From assembly GCA_003254925.1 (NCBI GenBank), contig QANZ01055075.1, positions 109,989 through 173,988 of the forward strand: a stretch of 64,000 bases of DNA, in the 5' to 3' direction. Positions 10,556 through 22,973 of the stretch are shown here, in pieces. Numbering within the stretch: position 1 is the first letter of the stretch; every line of letters starts with the position of its first letter. The DNA comes from Chamaecrista fasciculata. Taxonomy: Eukaryota; Streptophyta; Magnoliopsida; Fabales; Fabaceae. A program made the translations under genes and the position numbers. The notes beneath the pieces were generated by a model, which was given only the letters and a program-made list of their open reading frames with translations, was not told the origin of the DNA and made no database searches.

Positions 10556-12019
10556 TATTATTTTTAAATATTTCAAATATTTTGAATAGTTATTGAATAT
10601 AAAATATGATACAAATACAAATATTAATTTATTTGACAGTGAATACGGATTGAGTACAAATATTAAATAAGATAAATAAATATCGATAATAATAAAATTA
10701 TTGAGTACCTTATTGAGTACCTTATCCTTCCCAATAAATAGATACCTAAAACTAAAAATAGTAAATTTAAATATAATTTTATAATATTATTGAATGCATA
10801 ATATGTCATTTTTTAAACTGATAAATACGTGTTACTTATAATTTACTATGCTGAAGAAAATTAATGTGAAGTTTAAAACGTACGTCCCAATTAAACTCTT
10901 GATTTTTAAACTTTTTTCCCCTCATAATTTATCATTATATATATTTGATCATGTACTATACTTTTTTTTCTAAGAAAAACTAATAATTGAGAAAAAAAAA
11001 TTAAAAATTTGTGGTATTAATGATTTGAAAAGCTTAATTTTTTTAATCTTCTCAATTGTCAAGTCTCTTTTACCTATCTTTCCCGTATCAACCAATAAAT
11101 AAATGAAACAAGTAAAATTTTAATAAACTCCTAAAAATTAAATTCCAAAACTGTGGCGTCAAAATCAGGTTTGTCTCATAATGTGAAAATGTGGCTCGCA
11201 TTACGCGGGGCAGCCGCCATGGCCAGACAGGTGGGTGTTTGGTGGGAAGATTGTGCATTTAAGTTATCGACACTTATAAATTTGTTGAATCAAGCTAGCT
11301 GTCTAGAAACTAGAAACTGCTATTAAATTAGTACTACTTTTATTAATGATTCAAGATAATATTCTTTAATTTTTTTGGAGGATAAAGATAAAATAAATTT
11401 ACTTTACATTTAAAAATTTCAAGTCTATCTTTGCAAAGTAACTGTTATTTTCTACAGGTTTTATTTATACCAGCAAAAACTCAGATTTCATATGTTTGTT
11501 TCACATTTTTTGAAGACTAGAAACTCCTAGAATTCGATTAATATCTATTACCCTAGCTAGAATTTATAGAATTTATTGAATTATTAGCTTGAGATATTGC
11601 AGACAAACTTGATATTGCAGTCACCACGTACATGGTCAACAACCATTTATATCAGAACCATCTATATATATTAGGGGCTTTCCGTGCCCGTTAAAATAAA
11701 TAAGGGACTAAATTGTTAACTTAGTAAAGAAAGCGAGACCAAATAGTAAATTTTCTCTTATTTTTAATTTCATAGACTATAATTTTAAACATGGACGACC
11801 AGAGAGGGGTGGAACCATATAATATAAGATGTATAAAAACAATTGAATACTTGTTATTTTTAAGACTTAGAACATAATTATATGATGTTATACAAATAAT
11901 GAGTATTATGTGAGTATTGTTATTTTAATTTTGAATTTTCAAAAAATTAAATTTAATCTCTAAAAATTCATGACATATTATAATTTAATTTTTTAAAGAC
12001 CAACAATAGTTATAGGTTA
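10556..12019. other. AT-rich intergenic
   Basis: No ORF with family features and no clear element boundaries. Low-complexity AT stretches dominate. Confidence 0.5.
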
Positions 12020-12021
12020 TA

Positions 12022-12295
12022 ATCCCTCCGGTTCTGAATATCTGGTGTTTTAGAAAATTATTTTTGTTCCAAAATATCTGATGTTTTATAAATTCAAGAG
12101 AGCATTAATTATTTTTTTACCATTCTACCCCTATTAAATATAGTAGAGTCATAAATGTATAAACATTTTCCAAGTAATTTAATAGGGATAGTTTAGTCAT
12201 TTTACTTCATTTTTCTCTTCATTCTATGTTGGCTAATCATTTCCTTAATCTGTGTGTAGAAACCTTAAACACCAGATATATAGAACCGGAGGGAG
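12022..12295. mobile_element. Stowaway-like (Tc1/mariner) MITE
   Basis: 274-bp element with terminal inverted repeats: ATCCCTCCGGTTCTG at the left and CAGATATATAGAACCGGAGGGAG at the right. TA dinucleotides flank it (12020-12021 and 12296-12297), as expected for this superfamily. A CTCCCTCCG-type terminus is typical of plant Stowaway elements. Non-coding. Confidence 0.8.
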
Positions 12296-12523
12296 TACTT
12301 ATTAGAGTGTTCAAAGAGCAATTTGACACTAATGTCGAGGTTATTAATTAGAATCCGGGGGGATACCTTAAAAAAAAAAACAAAAAAAGAGCTACTTGAC
12401 ACAATATTATCTTGTGCTCCTGGAGGTATATACGAATACGAGGAAAAAAACAGTAAGAAACCCGGTTTTAATTTTTAATTGTTTTTTCTTGGGTAAGGAG
12501 GTTTTAATTTATAATTTATATAT

Positions 12524-13920
12524 GGGTAAATTTCAGTTTGGTACCTTGTGGTTAGGGGCGATCCCACTTTGGTACCCTGAAAGAAAAATTTTTGCAGTTT
12601 GGTGCCTCGTGGTTTGCTCTGTTAGCGAATTGGTCCCCTGTACTTTATTTCCGTTAGGATTTAACGGAAAAAGAGATTGTGACCACCTTAAAATATCAAA
12701 AACCTCCCAACAAGTTTTCTTTTATGTGTTTAAGTCCTTTCCCTTTACTAAAAGGGATCAAAACATAAAGAAAACAGAAACTAAATGATACATTATGTAA
12801 TTTTACCGTTGAGTTGAAAATAATTATAAAAGGGTCTTTAGAATTTTAATATTACAGAATTTTCTCCTTTTCATAAGATTTCTTTTGAATAGGTCCTGAT
12901 TTAATTATACTTTAATCTCAAAAGTTTATGATCTTTATCAAAATAGTCCTTAAAACCTCGAAAGACAAATGAGCATCTATGATTTATCAAAAAAGTCCCC
13001 ATATTCAACTACCAGAAGCTGAAATTTTCATTCAAATACACTAAAAACAAATCAAAACCCCCAAATTTTTCCAAAATCAAGCTCCACAAATCAAAAACCC
13101 TCTCAACAACAAAATCAACATCATCAAGGCGTACATGCTTTCTTGGCTCTCATTCACAGCCACCATGATCTTTTGCTCTCTCTTTGCCATTATCAACACT
13201 TGGATTTCAGTTCACACTTTACTCTAAATCTAGCTAATTGCCTAGTTCCAACTATTTTTTCTACTTCCTCCACAAATTTCTACACCCTGAATTGAAGATA
13301 ACGCTAGTGGGTTGATTGATTATATAGGACAGGTTTTCGCCTTTGCTATGCTATGGCTTCACTCGTTATTCTCAAATCAAGAAATCCTTCGATTATCCGC
13401 ATCGGAGATCGTCCTCCCTTGCGGCGGCAGGAAACACACGCCGAACAACATCGAAACTGCCACGGCAGTTTCGATGCTCATTTGTCTTTTTGATAAATCA
13501 TAAAGATCATAAACTTTTAGGATTAAAGTGTAATTAAATCAGGACCTATTCAAAAGAAATCTTATGAAAAGGAGAAAATTCTGTAATATTAAAATTCTAA
13601 AGACCCTTTTATAATTATTTTCAACTCAACAGTAAAATTACATAATGTACCATTTAGTTTTTGTTTTTTTTTTTTTTTATGTTTTGATCCCTTTTAGTAA
13701 AGGGAAAAGACTTAAACGCATAAGAGAAGACTTGTTGGGAGGTTTTTGATATTTTAAGGTGGTCACAATCACTTTGCCGTTAAATCCTAACGAAAATAAA
13801 GCACAGGGTACCAATTCGCTAACGGAGCAAACCACGGGGTACCAAATTGCAAAAATTTTTCTTTCAGGGTACCAAAGTGGAATCGCCCCTAACCACAAGG
13901 TACCAAACTGCAATATACCC
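12524..13920. mobile_element. Mutator-like foldback element with ~400-bp terminal inverted repeats and perfect 9-bp TSD
   Basis: Left arm (about 12524-12950) starts GGGTAAATTTCAGTTTGGTACC; right arm (about 13490-13920) is its inverted copy and ends GGTACCAAACTGCAATATACCC. TTTATATAT flanks both ends (12515-12523 and 13921-13929). A 9-bp duplication with very long inverted arms fits Mutator-like elements. The ~540-bp centre has no transposase; it includes a GC-richer block at about 13385-13470 (CATCGGAGATCGTCCTCCC) that could be captured host sequence but is not recognised. Related elements lie at 22544, 41634 and 63097. Confidence 0.85.
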
Positions 13921-14182
13921 TTTATATATTATATATTATTATGGGTTGGAAATTCAATGGCACATTTAAAAGTTCGTTGGGGTAGTTGTATCCTCCCCCT
14001 CTCTCTTAAACCTCTTATTATGTCACTTCCCCCTGTTCTCACACGCCCCTTTAAAACCCCCCTTCACCTTTCAGATTTTCAACTTCCTATGTCTCTCTCT
14101 CGCTTTCTTCAATTCACTTACATTTTTCTTGTTTGATCTTTTTCATCATCATATCAATCCAACAGTACTCAAATTCCAAACC

Positions 14183-16699
14183 ATGGAGCAGGATCAAAAC
14201 AACAACAGTAGTAAGCTTCCCAACTTTGTGCAATCCGTACGGCTCAAGTACGTGAAGCTGGGATACCACTACTTAATCTCCAACGCTATGTACCTCTTAC
14301 TTTTGCCAATTCTAGCATCTGCTTCTGCTCATCTTTCAACCCTCTCAATAAAAGACATAATCCAGTTATGGGACAACCTCAAATTCAACCTCGTCTCTGT
14401 GACCCTATGTTCATGTCTCATGGTATTCCTAGGCACACTTTACTTCATGAGCCGTCCACGTGGCGTGTACTTGGTGGACTTCGCATGTTACAAGCCAAAC
14501 CCAGCTCACATGTGCACCAAGGAGATCTTCGTGGAGAGATCAGGGCTTACAGGCTCATTTTCTGAGGAGAACTTGCAGTTTCAGAAGAAGATTCTAGAAA
14601 GATCTGGATTGGGACAGAAGACATATTTGCCTCCTGCGGTATTAAGGGTACCCCCAAATCCCTGTATGGCTGAAGCAAGGAAGGAAGCAGAGGAAGTTAT
14701 GTTTGGAGCCATTGATGAGCTTTTGGAGAAAACAGGGGTGAAGGCTAAGGATATTGGGATTCTTGTGGTGAATTGCAGCTTGTTCAATCCAACACCTTCT
14801 CTTTCTGCTATGATTGTCAATCACTACAAACTCAGAGGCAATATTCTCAGCTATAATCTTGGTGGTATGGGATGTAGTGCTGGCCTTATCTCTATTGACC
14901 TTGCCAAACGCCTTTTGCAGGTTTCATTTCTCTCTTCATTCTCAAATCTCTAATTGATTTTAGAGTAAACTAACAATTTGGTCCCTGAAAAATTACCGAG
15001 CTGATAACTCATTCCCTGAAAGATTGAAATGTATAATTTAGTCCCTGAAAGATTAAAACGGTATACTAATTAGTCCTTTTCATGGACTAAATAGTATACA
15101 GTTTTAATCTTTCAGGGACTAAGAAGTATATTGTTTTGGTCTTTCAGGGACTAAATTGTATATTTCAATCTTTCAGAGAATGGTTTGTCAGCTGATGATC
15201 TTCTGGGAACCAAATTATTAGTTTACTTTTGATTTTATTTTTATCTTTAGAGGCTAGGAATTATAATTTCATCTTGGAAGGATTAAATTGAGAAATTTAT
15301 CATCTTTCAGGGATCAAATCATAATTTGCACAATTGAAATATTACTTTTGCTATTTAATAAGACTTCTTGCCCAATCTACTTGCTCATTTATTTCTGTTT
15401 AATTTCCCCATGAAGATTTAGTCCATCTATCCATGCTGGCCTTGGTCCATATTATTAATACCCTCAAAGCCCCAACTACCACCAGATCAAGGCCTCATGC
15501 TCATGCACGCTGGATATATATAGCATGTGGTTCTACTCATTTTCCTATATATATTGGACCCCTTACCATTTATGCGTTTGAAAATATGTCTATTTATTTT
15601 TCCCAACTGAGGTACAGTATAGCGAAAATTTTGGGACTCTTGAAAGGGACGATTAAATAACGACAAGAGAGAACTATCAATACTTTTATGGGCAGACAAA
15701 TTCATTAATTTCATGAGTGAACAAAACCCACTTCTCCAGGTGTCTAATTAGTAATAATTGGATGGAAATATGGGTTCATTTAATTAATTGAAAAAGTCAT
15801 AGGTATATTTAAATTAATTACTTCATCAAAACATGCTCTGTTTAAATGACTTAATCATAAATTTTGACTGAGTCTAACACCTATATGTATATATGTAAAT
15901 ATAGGTACATCCCAACAGTTATGCTCTTGTAGTAAGCATGGAGAACATCACTTTAAACTGGTATTTCGGGAATGATCGATCCATGCTTGTCTCAAATTGC
16001 CTCTTTCGAATGGGTGGTGCTGCAATTCTCTTATCAAACCGTTCCTCTGATGCAAGCAGAGCAAAATACCAACTTCTTCACACTGTGCGAACCCACAAAG
16101 GCTCAGAGGACAAATCCTATGGCTGTGTCTTCCAACAAGAAGATGACACCAAAAGAATCGGTGTCTCACTCTCAAAAGACCTCATGGCTGTAGCAGGTGA
16201 AGCCCTCAAAGCCAACATCACCACATTAGGACCATTGGTTCTTCCCATGTCAGAGCAGCTTCTGTTTTTTGCCACATTGGTTGCAAGAAAAGTGTTGAAG
16301 ATGAAAGTGAAGCCTTACATTCCAGATTTCAAGCTTGCTTTTGAGCATTTTTGTATTCATGCTGGAGGGAGAGCGGTTTTGGATGAGCTTGAGAAGAATC
16401 TGGAGTTGAGTGATTGGCATATGGAGCCATCTAGGATGACTTTGTACAGATTTGGGAACACTTCTAGTAGTTCATTGTGGTATGAGTTGGCTTATACTGA
16501 GGCTAAAGGGAGGATTAAGAAGGGTGATAGGACATGGCAGATTGCGTTTGGGTCTGGTTTTAAGTGTAATAGTGCTGTGTGGCGTGCTATGAGGACTGTT
16601 GATCCTGCTAAGGAGAAGAATCCTTGGATCGATGAGATTCATGAGTTTCCTGTTCATGTTCCAAAAGTCGCAACTATTAATGTTAATGCTTCATCCTAG
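14183..16699 (+). CDS. 3-ketoacyl-CoA synthase (KCS), two exons, KCS4/9/11/17 clade
   Basis: KCS enzymes condense malonyl-CoA with a long-chain acyl-CoA, the rate-limiting step of very-long-chain fatty acid elongation in the ER, feeding waxes, suberin and sphingolipids. Exon 1 is 14183-14920 (246 codons, phase 0), then a GT...AG intron, and exon 2 is 15905-16699. The spliced product is 510 residues, the usual family length. Two hydrophobic N-terminal membrane segments lie at about 33-50 and 66-88. The catalytic triad is present: Cys231 in GGMGCSAG, His398 in [10 protein letters not shown] and Asn431 in [10 protein letters not shown]. The exon junction reads [23 protein letters not shown], unbroken against the family. 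I chose the ATG in MEQDQNN, just before the conserved [18 protein letters not shown]; an upstream in-frame ATG gives a less likely extension. The intron carries a Mutator-like MITE. The clade call is from remembered homologs. Confidence 0.95.
14963..15228. mobile_element. Foldback Mutator-like MITE in the KCS intron, 9-bp TSD TTGATTTTA
   Basis: 266-bp palindromic element, GAGTAAACTAACAATTTGG at the left and its inverse ending TTAGTTTACTT at the right, with repeated inner words TCCCTGAAAGATT / AATCTTTCAGGGA. TTGATTTTA occurs immediately on both sides (14954-14962 and 15229-15237). It lies wholly within the intron, 42 bases after the donor. A diverged relative is seen near 20669-20920. Confidence 0.85.
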
Positions 16700-18110
16700 C
16701 TTAGCTACCTAAGTACCACTTTTTTTTTTTTTTTTCTGGGGAACATCATGACATGCATTATAGTTGGATTGAAGATATATATATACAGTATGTGAGGTGT
16801 TATAGTGATTGTTGAACTGTGTGCCAATATACAAGGGTATATAGATGATGACTCCCACTTAATTAATTAGTCCAATTGTTAATTAATTTGATCTTTTGTA
16901 CTTAATTAATTTGTGATTTTGTAAGTTTCAAGAGTGTGGATAAAATCATTGCGCCAATTCAACAGTTAATTTATTGAAATGTTGTGTTGTCTTCATTAAG
17001 AGTCTTTCAATTCGTTTGTAATAATTAATCATTCTTTCAAACACTTTGTATGACTTGACAGACTTGTCATTTCATTTGTGAAAGTAGTTGCAACACATAT
17101 GACCTTGGTTCCTTCAGTTCACTCCTAAAATAAATACCTTTTTATTTTCAAAAACATTCATAAATCTCCTAATCTGCCCTCTAACTGAAGTTTTCATCAC
17201 TTGTTTCCTCTCATCTCATAATGTAAAAAAAAAGTTCTAGTTAGTTTTTCTTAAAATGTTTGCAGGTGGAAGCTGGTAAATGCTTCCCGGTGAGGAAGTG
17301 CAGAAGCTAAAAGGCCCTTAAGATTGACTACCACCACACGAATTCCTAACAATAAATGAATTCATCAATTAACGGACGCTTGTTATCTCCCCAGGGTTTG
17401 TGTGGTAAAAGAGAGTGACACATATCGTGTGCCCCTTGTGTACTGCATGGCTCACTGTGGGAAAGATCAAAGACGAATTCAAAAATGCCACAATATCGAT
17501 ACTTATTTCTGTGTGTGGAAACAGAGTAGTTTATTTAGTTGGCGACAAGCTATCTATGTACCATGTTCACGTGAGATACAAGGTAATATAATATAACATA
17601 TATTTGACATCGAAAGGATATTAAGTGGCATTTTCATTTGTTCAAAAAAAAAAAGTGGCATTTTCTTAAATTTCATGAGATTGAGATGATTGAATCCTAT
17701 CTTTTCATCCAAAATGAACGAGTTATAACGCGAAAAGGTTCCATTTGTTTACTCTGTACAGAAAAAATAAAAATTACAATTTGGTCTCAAATTTTGATGT
17801 TGATTTTTATTTTTATCTCAAAATTTTTATATTTTGATCGATTTTATCATTTACTCTAATATTATACAATAAATTAACGATAAATTTCACATGATTTTTA
17901 ATCTAATTTAGAAATTTATTCATTTATTTTGAACAATTTTTACGTGAAATTTATCCTTATTTCATTGAAGAGAAATAGTGCAAATGATAAAATCAATAAA
18001 AATATAAAATTTTAGATTAAATTGACCAAAAATAAATTGAAAATTGATGTAAAATTTATGGGCAAAAGGGTCTTTCTTCCCGAAAAAGACAATTTTTACA
18101 AAAATTTCTT
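16700..18110. other. Intergenic between KCS and DUF506 (convergent)
   Basis: KCS 3' UTR, then AT-rich spacer. The stretch at about 17395-17600 has a 64-codon ORF with no recognised family. About 17770-18060 has facing words (GGTCTCAAATTTTGATG... and its partial inverse) that suggest a decayed foldback element, not delimited. Confidence 0.45.
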
Positions 18111-18651
18111 AGTCAAATAATTATTTTAGTTCTTAAATTATGGGATTAGTTTTATTTTGATTCTAAAATTATTTTTTATTCCATTTTGGTCCTCAAACTT
18201 TCACATAATTTGTTCCACGGTCCTCACTTCCACTGTTAGTCCGAAAATGTGATTATGTCTAATTGTTGTCATTATTTCTAATATGGAAAATTGGGAATTT
18301 CTTTTTTATATGTATCATAGTAAATTAATAAGTGAGTTGGCAAAGAAAAAAATAAAAATTTTCATTCACTATTTGAAAAGAAACTCAACTATAAATTTAT
18401 TTTTAATTTGTGGCTAAGAAGAAAGATTGTTTTTTTCCTCTTTGCCAGCTCAAGTTTTATGACACATGAGGGAAAAATGGTCTAGTTCAGTTGTACATGT
18501 TAGAAATAACATTAAAAACTAAAAGAAATCACATTTTGGACTAACGGGAGAACAAATGTAAAAAAATTAAGGACCAAAATGTAACCAAAATAGTTTTAGG
18601 ATCAAAACAAAACTGATCTTATAGTTTGAGTACCAAAATGATTATTTGACC
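18111..18651. mobile_element. Foldback element abutting the DUF506 stop codon
   Basis: Left end AGTCAAATAATTATTTTAGT and right end inverse GGTCAAATAATCATTTTGGT form the termini. Inner arms also pair (CCATTTTGGTCC with GGACCAAAATGTAAC; GATTTTTGGAC-type words). Flanks AAATTTCTT and AATTTTCTC agree at 7 of 9 positions, as expected for an aged 9-bp duplication. The right flank ends at 18660, directly against the DUF506 stop codon at 18661-18663. Confidence 0.7.
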
Positions 18652-18660
18652 AATTTTCTC

Positions 18661-19942
18661 CTATTGTTTATCCTTGAGAAGCAACGCTAATCCGGTGACT
18701 GTGGCAACCTTCGCTTTGGCCGTGGGCGGTCTCCAAAACGTCGCTGATGCTTCTAGCTTGAGCTTCTCTTCACCAGAATCAGCCTCAGACTCCGCCGGCG
18801 ATACCATTTTCTCGCCGGAAACCAGAACGTCGTCGTTTTCCTTCACCAAACTGCCGGTTTCCAATACGACGCCGGTTTGCTTTGTCCTAGTATAGCTAGA
18901 AAGCCACTTGGCTAACATATACTCTGTTTTCCTCCACGGCGGAAAATGCATTCCTTTCTTCTTTATATTCCGTTTCGCCGCCTCCGATACGATCGACACA
19001 ATTTCACTTAAACGTTCTGTTTTTCCGACGAAAATATACGGCAGAGATTGAATCACGGCCTTGTAGTTCCCTGTTGATCGAGCCATTTCGAACTCTGATC
19101 GGAAATCGATATCCACTATCAACCTCGTTTCTTCCATAATCACATCTATGTATTCATATTCACCTAACAGACACATTTTTATTTCTTTAATCATTTTTAA
19201 TTTCAGAGATTTAAAAAATTTGAAGAGCGAAAAACAGGGAAAGAAAGAGTACCAGCTGGATAAGATTGGGTTTGGTCCCATTTAGATTTACAGATTGAAG
19301 AATCGTAGCCAAGAATTGAAAGTGCGTCTGTGACGACGTTTCTCAAATCGTTCTTTGTTTTGTTGGCTTTGTTGTTCTTCTCAACGATTTTCGCAATCTC
19401 AGCTAAAAGTTTCGTCTCGGCAATACTTGCGCTGTGAATCAGACTCTGTAATTTTTTTTTAGGGTTTTATAAGCTGAGAGTGATGATATTGTTTCGTTTG
19501 ATTGCCGAGAAACAGCCAGAGAATTTAATACAGAGTAATCGGCATTTACCTTGAGAGCGTCGTCGGCGTCGATGATTGAGTCACCGGAATCTCCGAACGC
19601 GTCGTCGGCTTCCTCATCGGAACTGCCATTGCTGTTGTTGCCGTTGAAGCAATTGCAGCGATTGCGGCCGCATTTCTTTTTCTCGTTTGTCTCCTCAATA
19701 TAACTCTGCACCATTTTCGCCAAGCAAATCGAACTTGGCTCGAACTCCGTTTCTTTGTTGGACTGAGCTTCACCGGCGACTGGTTTCTCCGATGAGGAAT
19801 TCCTCAACACGCTTGGGAACTGCCGATCGAAGATGAACAGCCTTTTCAGGCGCGACTTATAAAGCAATGGTTTCGCCGTCTCGTCTCGAACCACCGTTTC
19901 TCTCTGCCTTTGCGAATCGATATCGATGGGTTGGATCTTCAT
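18661..19942 (-). CDS. DUF506 (PDDEXK-like) family protein, three exons
   Basis: DUF506 is a plant family with a PD-(D/E)XK nuclease-like fold of unproven activity; some members affect root-hair growth. Exons on the minus strand: 19942-19550, 19445-19253 and 19163-18661, all with GT-AG borders. Joined they give 362 residues in one frame. Landmarks are FDRQFPSVLR near residue 38, an acidic stretch (SSDEEADDAFGDSGDS) near 108, then exon 2 with LLAEIAKIVEKN and LGYDSSICKSKWDQTQSYPAG. Exon 3 holds the family core EYEYIDVI, then LIVDIDFRSEFEMAR and LPYIFVGKTERL, and the tail WRPP. The YPAG/EYEYIDV junction is the conserved family exon boundary and supports the splicing. The 3' UTR must lie in the adjoining transposon, an unusual arrangement. 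Function of this member is unknown. Confidence 0.9.
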
Positions 19943-21820
19943 CGGAAAGTGAATTTGCTGAGGAATTCAGAGTTTCACGATGACATTTCTGACCATAATG
20001 AGTACTGATCAGTGTCTGCAGATAACTAAAACAGGATCACTACATTGTCCTTCAGTAACTTTTACTTGGATTCCTCCAGTTTTAAAACTCAATGAACTTG
20101 AATTTGCTGCAGAAATTTAGGGAAACATAACCAAACAATGAGCAGAATTTGCACTATCCAAAATGCCAATGTATCGCCGAAACGGAAAGCGAGACTGCAG
20201 CAAAACTTGGGTAGGAGAGAAAAATGTATGGTTTACTTTACTGGAGGCAGAGAGAAGGAGCGCGTAGAAGAACTTGTAGAAAAAAGCGAATAGGAAAGAA
20301 GATTATGGGTTGAATTAGATGGTGATTATTAGTGAGAGAAGCGTTAATTAGTGATGGATAGAGAAGTGAGGTTGACGGGAACGTTCATTATATTTCTCCG
20401 GCGAGCTAGCATTCTAAATTCAAGCCAACATGTGCTTACCTATAATACAGAAGAAAATATCAAGTCACGTTGGTTATGCGAGAAATTATTTTATTTGAGA
20501 TTGATAGAGCAAATAATATGCAATGAAGCCCCTATCCAAGTAAGATTTCCTGCATGCCACATAATATATATCCTACGTGGCATTAACAGTCCCACAACCA
20601 GACCGCCACCTCCCTTGTAAAATCCAGAAGGTAGGGTATCCTCTCCCAAAAGCCATAAACTAAAATTAGAGTAATTAATAATTTAATTTCTGAAATATTA
20701 TTTAATTGATGATTTAGTTCTTAAAATATTGAAATGTATAATTTAGTCCATGAAAAATCAAAATAGTATATTCTTTAGTCCTTAAAAGTTTAAAACGATA
20801 CATTATTTAGTCTATTATAAAAAATTTATTAATATACTATTTTGATTTTTTAAAAATTAAATTATATATTTCAATTTTTCAAAAATTCAATAATGAGTTA
20901 ATATTTAATAAAATTATCTCATATAACCATAAGTCCATAATGTAACTTGATCATGTTTAGCTTCAACCCTTCAAGGATTACGCCTAGGTTTAGCTCTCTG
21001 ATCTGCCTATAAATCCTTGATATATTTAAGAAGTTTTTTTAATTATATTATTTCATTAGCGATTCTTGGTGCATGTCAATTTTTTATATATAAAGTGGAC
21101 GATAATATCCATTATCACTAATCACTTAAATGTTATAGTTATCCGTTGTTTTGTGTGTGTGTATAATTAATCATAATAAAAAAAATATGTAATAGTTAGG
21201 GATAGTTAGGGAGTATAGGGGCGAGAGTGGGTGACCACCCCAAAGACATAATTGTATGTGTCCATATATACCTCAAAAGTACCTCATTTGTTGGCCGACC
21301 AATGCTGGACCAGTTAATACTTATTACCAAAAAGAAAGAAAAAATTAAATGTGATGTTTTATACTTCCATTATAACAATTTTAATTATAAAATAATACAT
21401 TGATATTTTTATATTTTTTTTTGTATGTTCGATCTTTGAAGATATTCACAAGATTTTGAATCTAATACTTTATTTAAGGTATATCAAGTTGCTTATTATA
21501 TATTTAGACTTATTTAGACTATTGCTATATTAGTGACATATATTAGTGACATATTTATAATTTAATATTGTACTTTTAGTTTTTTTTTTCAAAAACCCAT
21601 ATATATATAAATATATATATATAATTACAATTTACAAATTTAATAGTGAAAAACTCAAAATATAGATATTAATTATTTATAGGTATTAAATGTCAAGTGT
21701 ATCTGTATATATCTTGCTCACCTCACAATTCACAAATGCTTTTCATACGCAACGTTTATTTATTTGGTGCAGTTATGCCACATGGGTTTTGGACCCACAA
21801 ATTGAGTGAGATACTTCATT
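19943..21820. other. DUF506 5' flank and intergenic DNA
   Basis: The first several hundred bases are the DUF506 5' UTR and promoter region. About 20669-20920 is a diverged foldback similar to the MITE of the KCS intron (TTTAGTCC/TGAAAAATC words in both orientations), without clean ends. The rest is AT-rich, with no gene. Confidence 0.5.
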
Positions 21821-21821
21821 T

Positions 21822-22149
21822 TGAAGCATAGACACTTCATTTTGAAGGCGTGTCGCCGTGTCAGATACCCATCAGTGTCCGACACTCGTACGACACCGAC
21901 ACGACACATATACATAAATTTTAGAATATAAATCAATTTTTTGTAACTTTAACATGACATACAAGAGAAAATAATAATAGATATGACATATATTATGAAT
22001 AAAAATTATAATTTTTAAATTTTTCATTAAAAATTATGAGTATTTAATTATTTATATATATAAATATATGCCGTGTCGTGTCGCGTAATTCTGAAAGTTT
22101 GACGTATCGCTGTATTCGTATCTGTGTCGTGTCAGTGTCCATGCTTCCT
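21822..22149. repeat. MITE-like repeat rich in GTGTCG/CGACAC words
   Basis: Ends GAAGCATAGACAC and GTGTCCATGCTTC are inverted. The inside carries GTGTCGCCGTGTC, GACACCGACACGACAC and, inverted, GCCGTGTCGTGTCGCG. Diverged relatives are at about 25903-26205 (in the PPR intron) and, in part, 28560-28680. Superfamily is not determined. Confidence 0.65.
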
Positions 22150-22543
22150 AGATTAAAATAGAAGACTTTAATTTTTCAACAATTAAATTTTGTATTTCAA
22201 ATTAATTTGATGATCACTTAAGAATTAAATTATTAATTCATTCTCATTGGTTTTTCTTACTTTCGGAGAAGGATTATTAGCACTTAGCAGCCATTTCAAT
22301 GATAATGTATTTTTTTGAGCTAACTCTCTTCTTCATCATTATAATAAATTATAATTGGTACCTTGCATATATATAAATTTGTGATTTTGATCTTGATCTT
22401 TATATTTTGGCAAATTGTTATATTAGTAATAAGACGATTTTCTTTTATTCTTGCTCACTTCTCTTATACGCCAATTGGTCTAATCTTACAACTAGGTTTT
22501 CTTTATTTAATCAAGTATATACTAAAATTGGGAATTATATTTA

Positions 22544-22973
22544 GGGTAAATTACACTTTGGTACCTGTGGTTTGACCCTATTTCACTTTGGTACCCTGTG
22601 GTTTGAAACTTGACACTTTGGTACCCTGTGGTATTCTCCATTAACACTTTGGTACCCTTTGGAGTTATTTTGTAATTTTAACCATGATAAATTTTGCAAA
22701 AATTACATATTGACCCCAAAAAGTTTTTAAAAAATTACAAATAGGTTCCTAGATACATATTATCTAGGGACTAAAATGAAAACTTTAAAAAAAATTTAGG
22801 GGTCAATATGTAATTTTTGCAAAATTTATTATGGTTAAAATTATAAAATAGCTCCAAAGGGTACCAAAGTATTAAAGGAGAATACCACAGGGTACCAAAG
22901 TGTCAAGTTTCAAACCACAGGGTACCAAAGTGAAATAGGGTCAAATTACAGGGTACCAAAGTGTAATTTACCC
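22544..22973. mobile_element. Mutator-like foldback MITE with perfect 9-bp TSD TTATATTTA
   Basis: 430-bp near-palindrome starting GGGTAAATTACACTTTGGTACC and ending GGTACCAAAGTGTAATTTACCC. The word CACTTTGGTACCCTGTGGT recurs in each arm. TTATATTTA flanks both ends (22535-22543 and 22974-22982). Non-coding. The closest relative is at 41634-42030. Confidence 0.88.

Noticed and set aside
13759..14136. 125-codon ORF upstream of KCS
   Set aside because: Begins in the arm of the foldback element and ends in the KCS leader; no family features.
17402..17596. 64-codon ORF downstream of KCS
   Set aside because: No family motif and no start context; a decayed gene or repeat piece cannot be excluded, but a gene cannot be supported.
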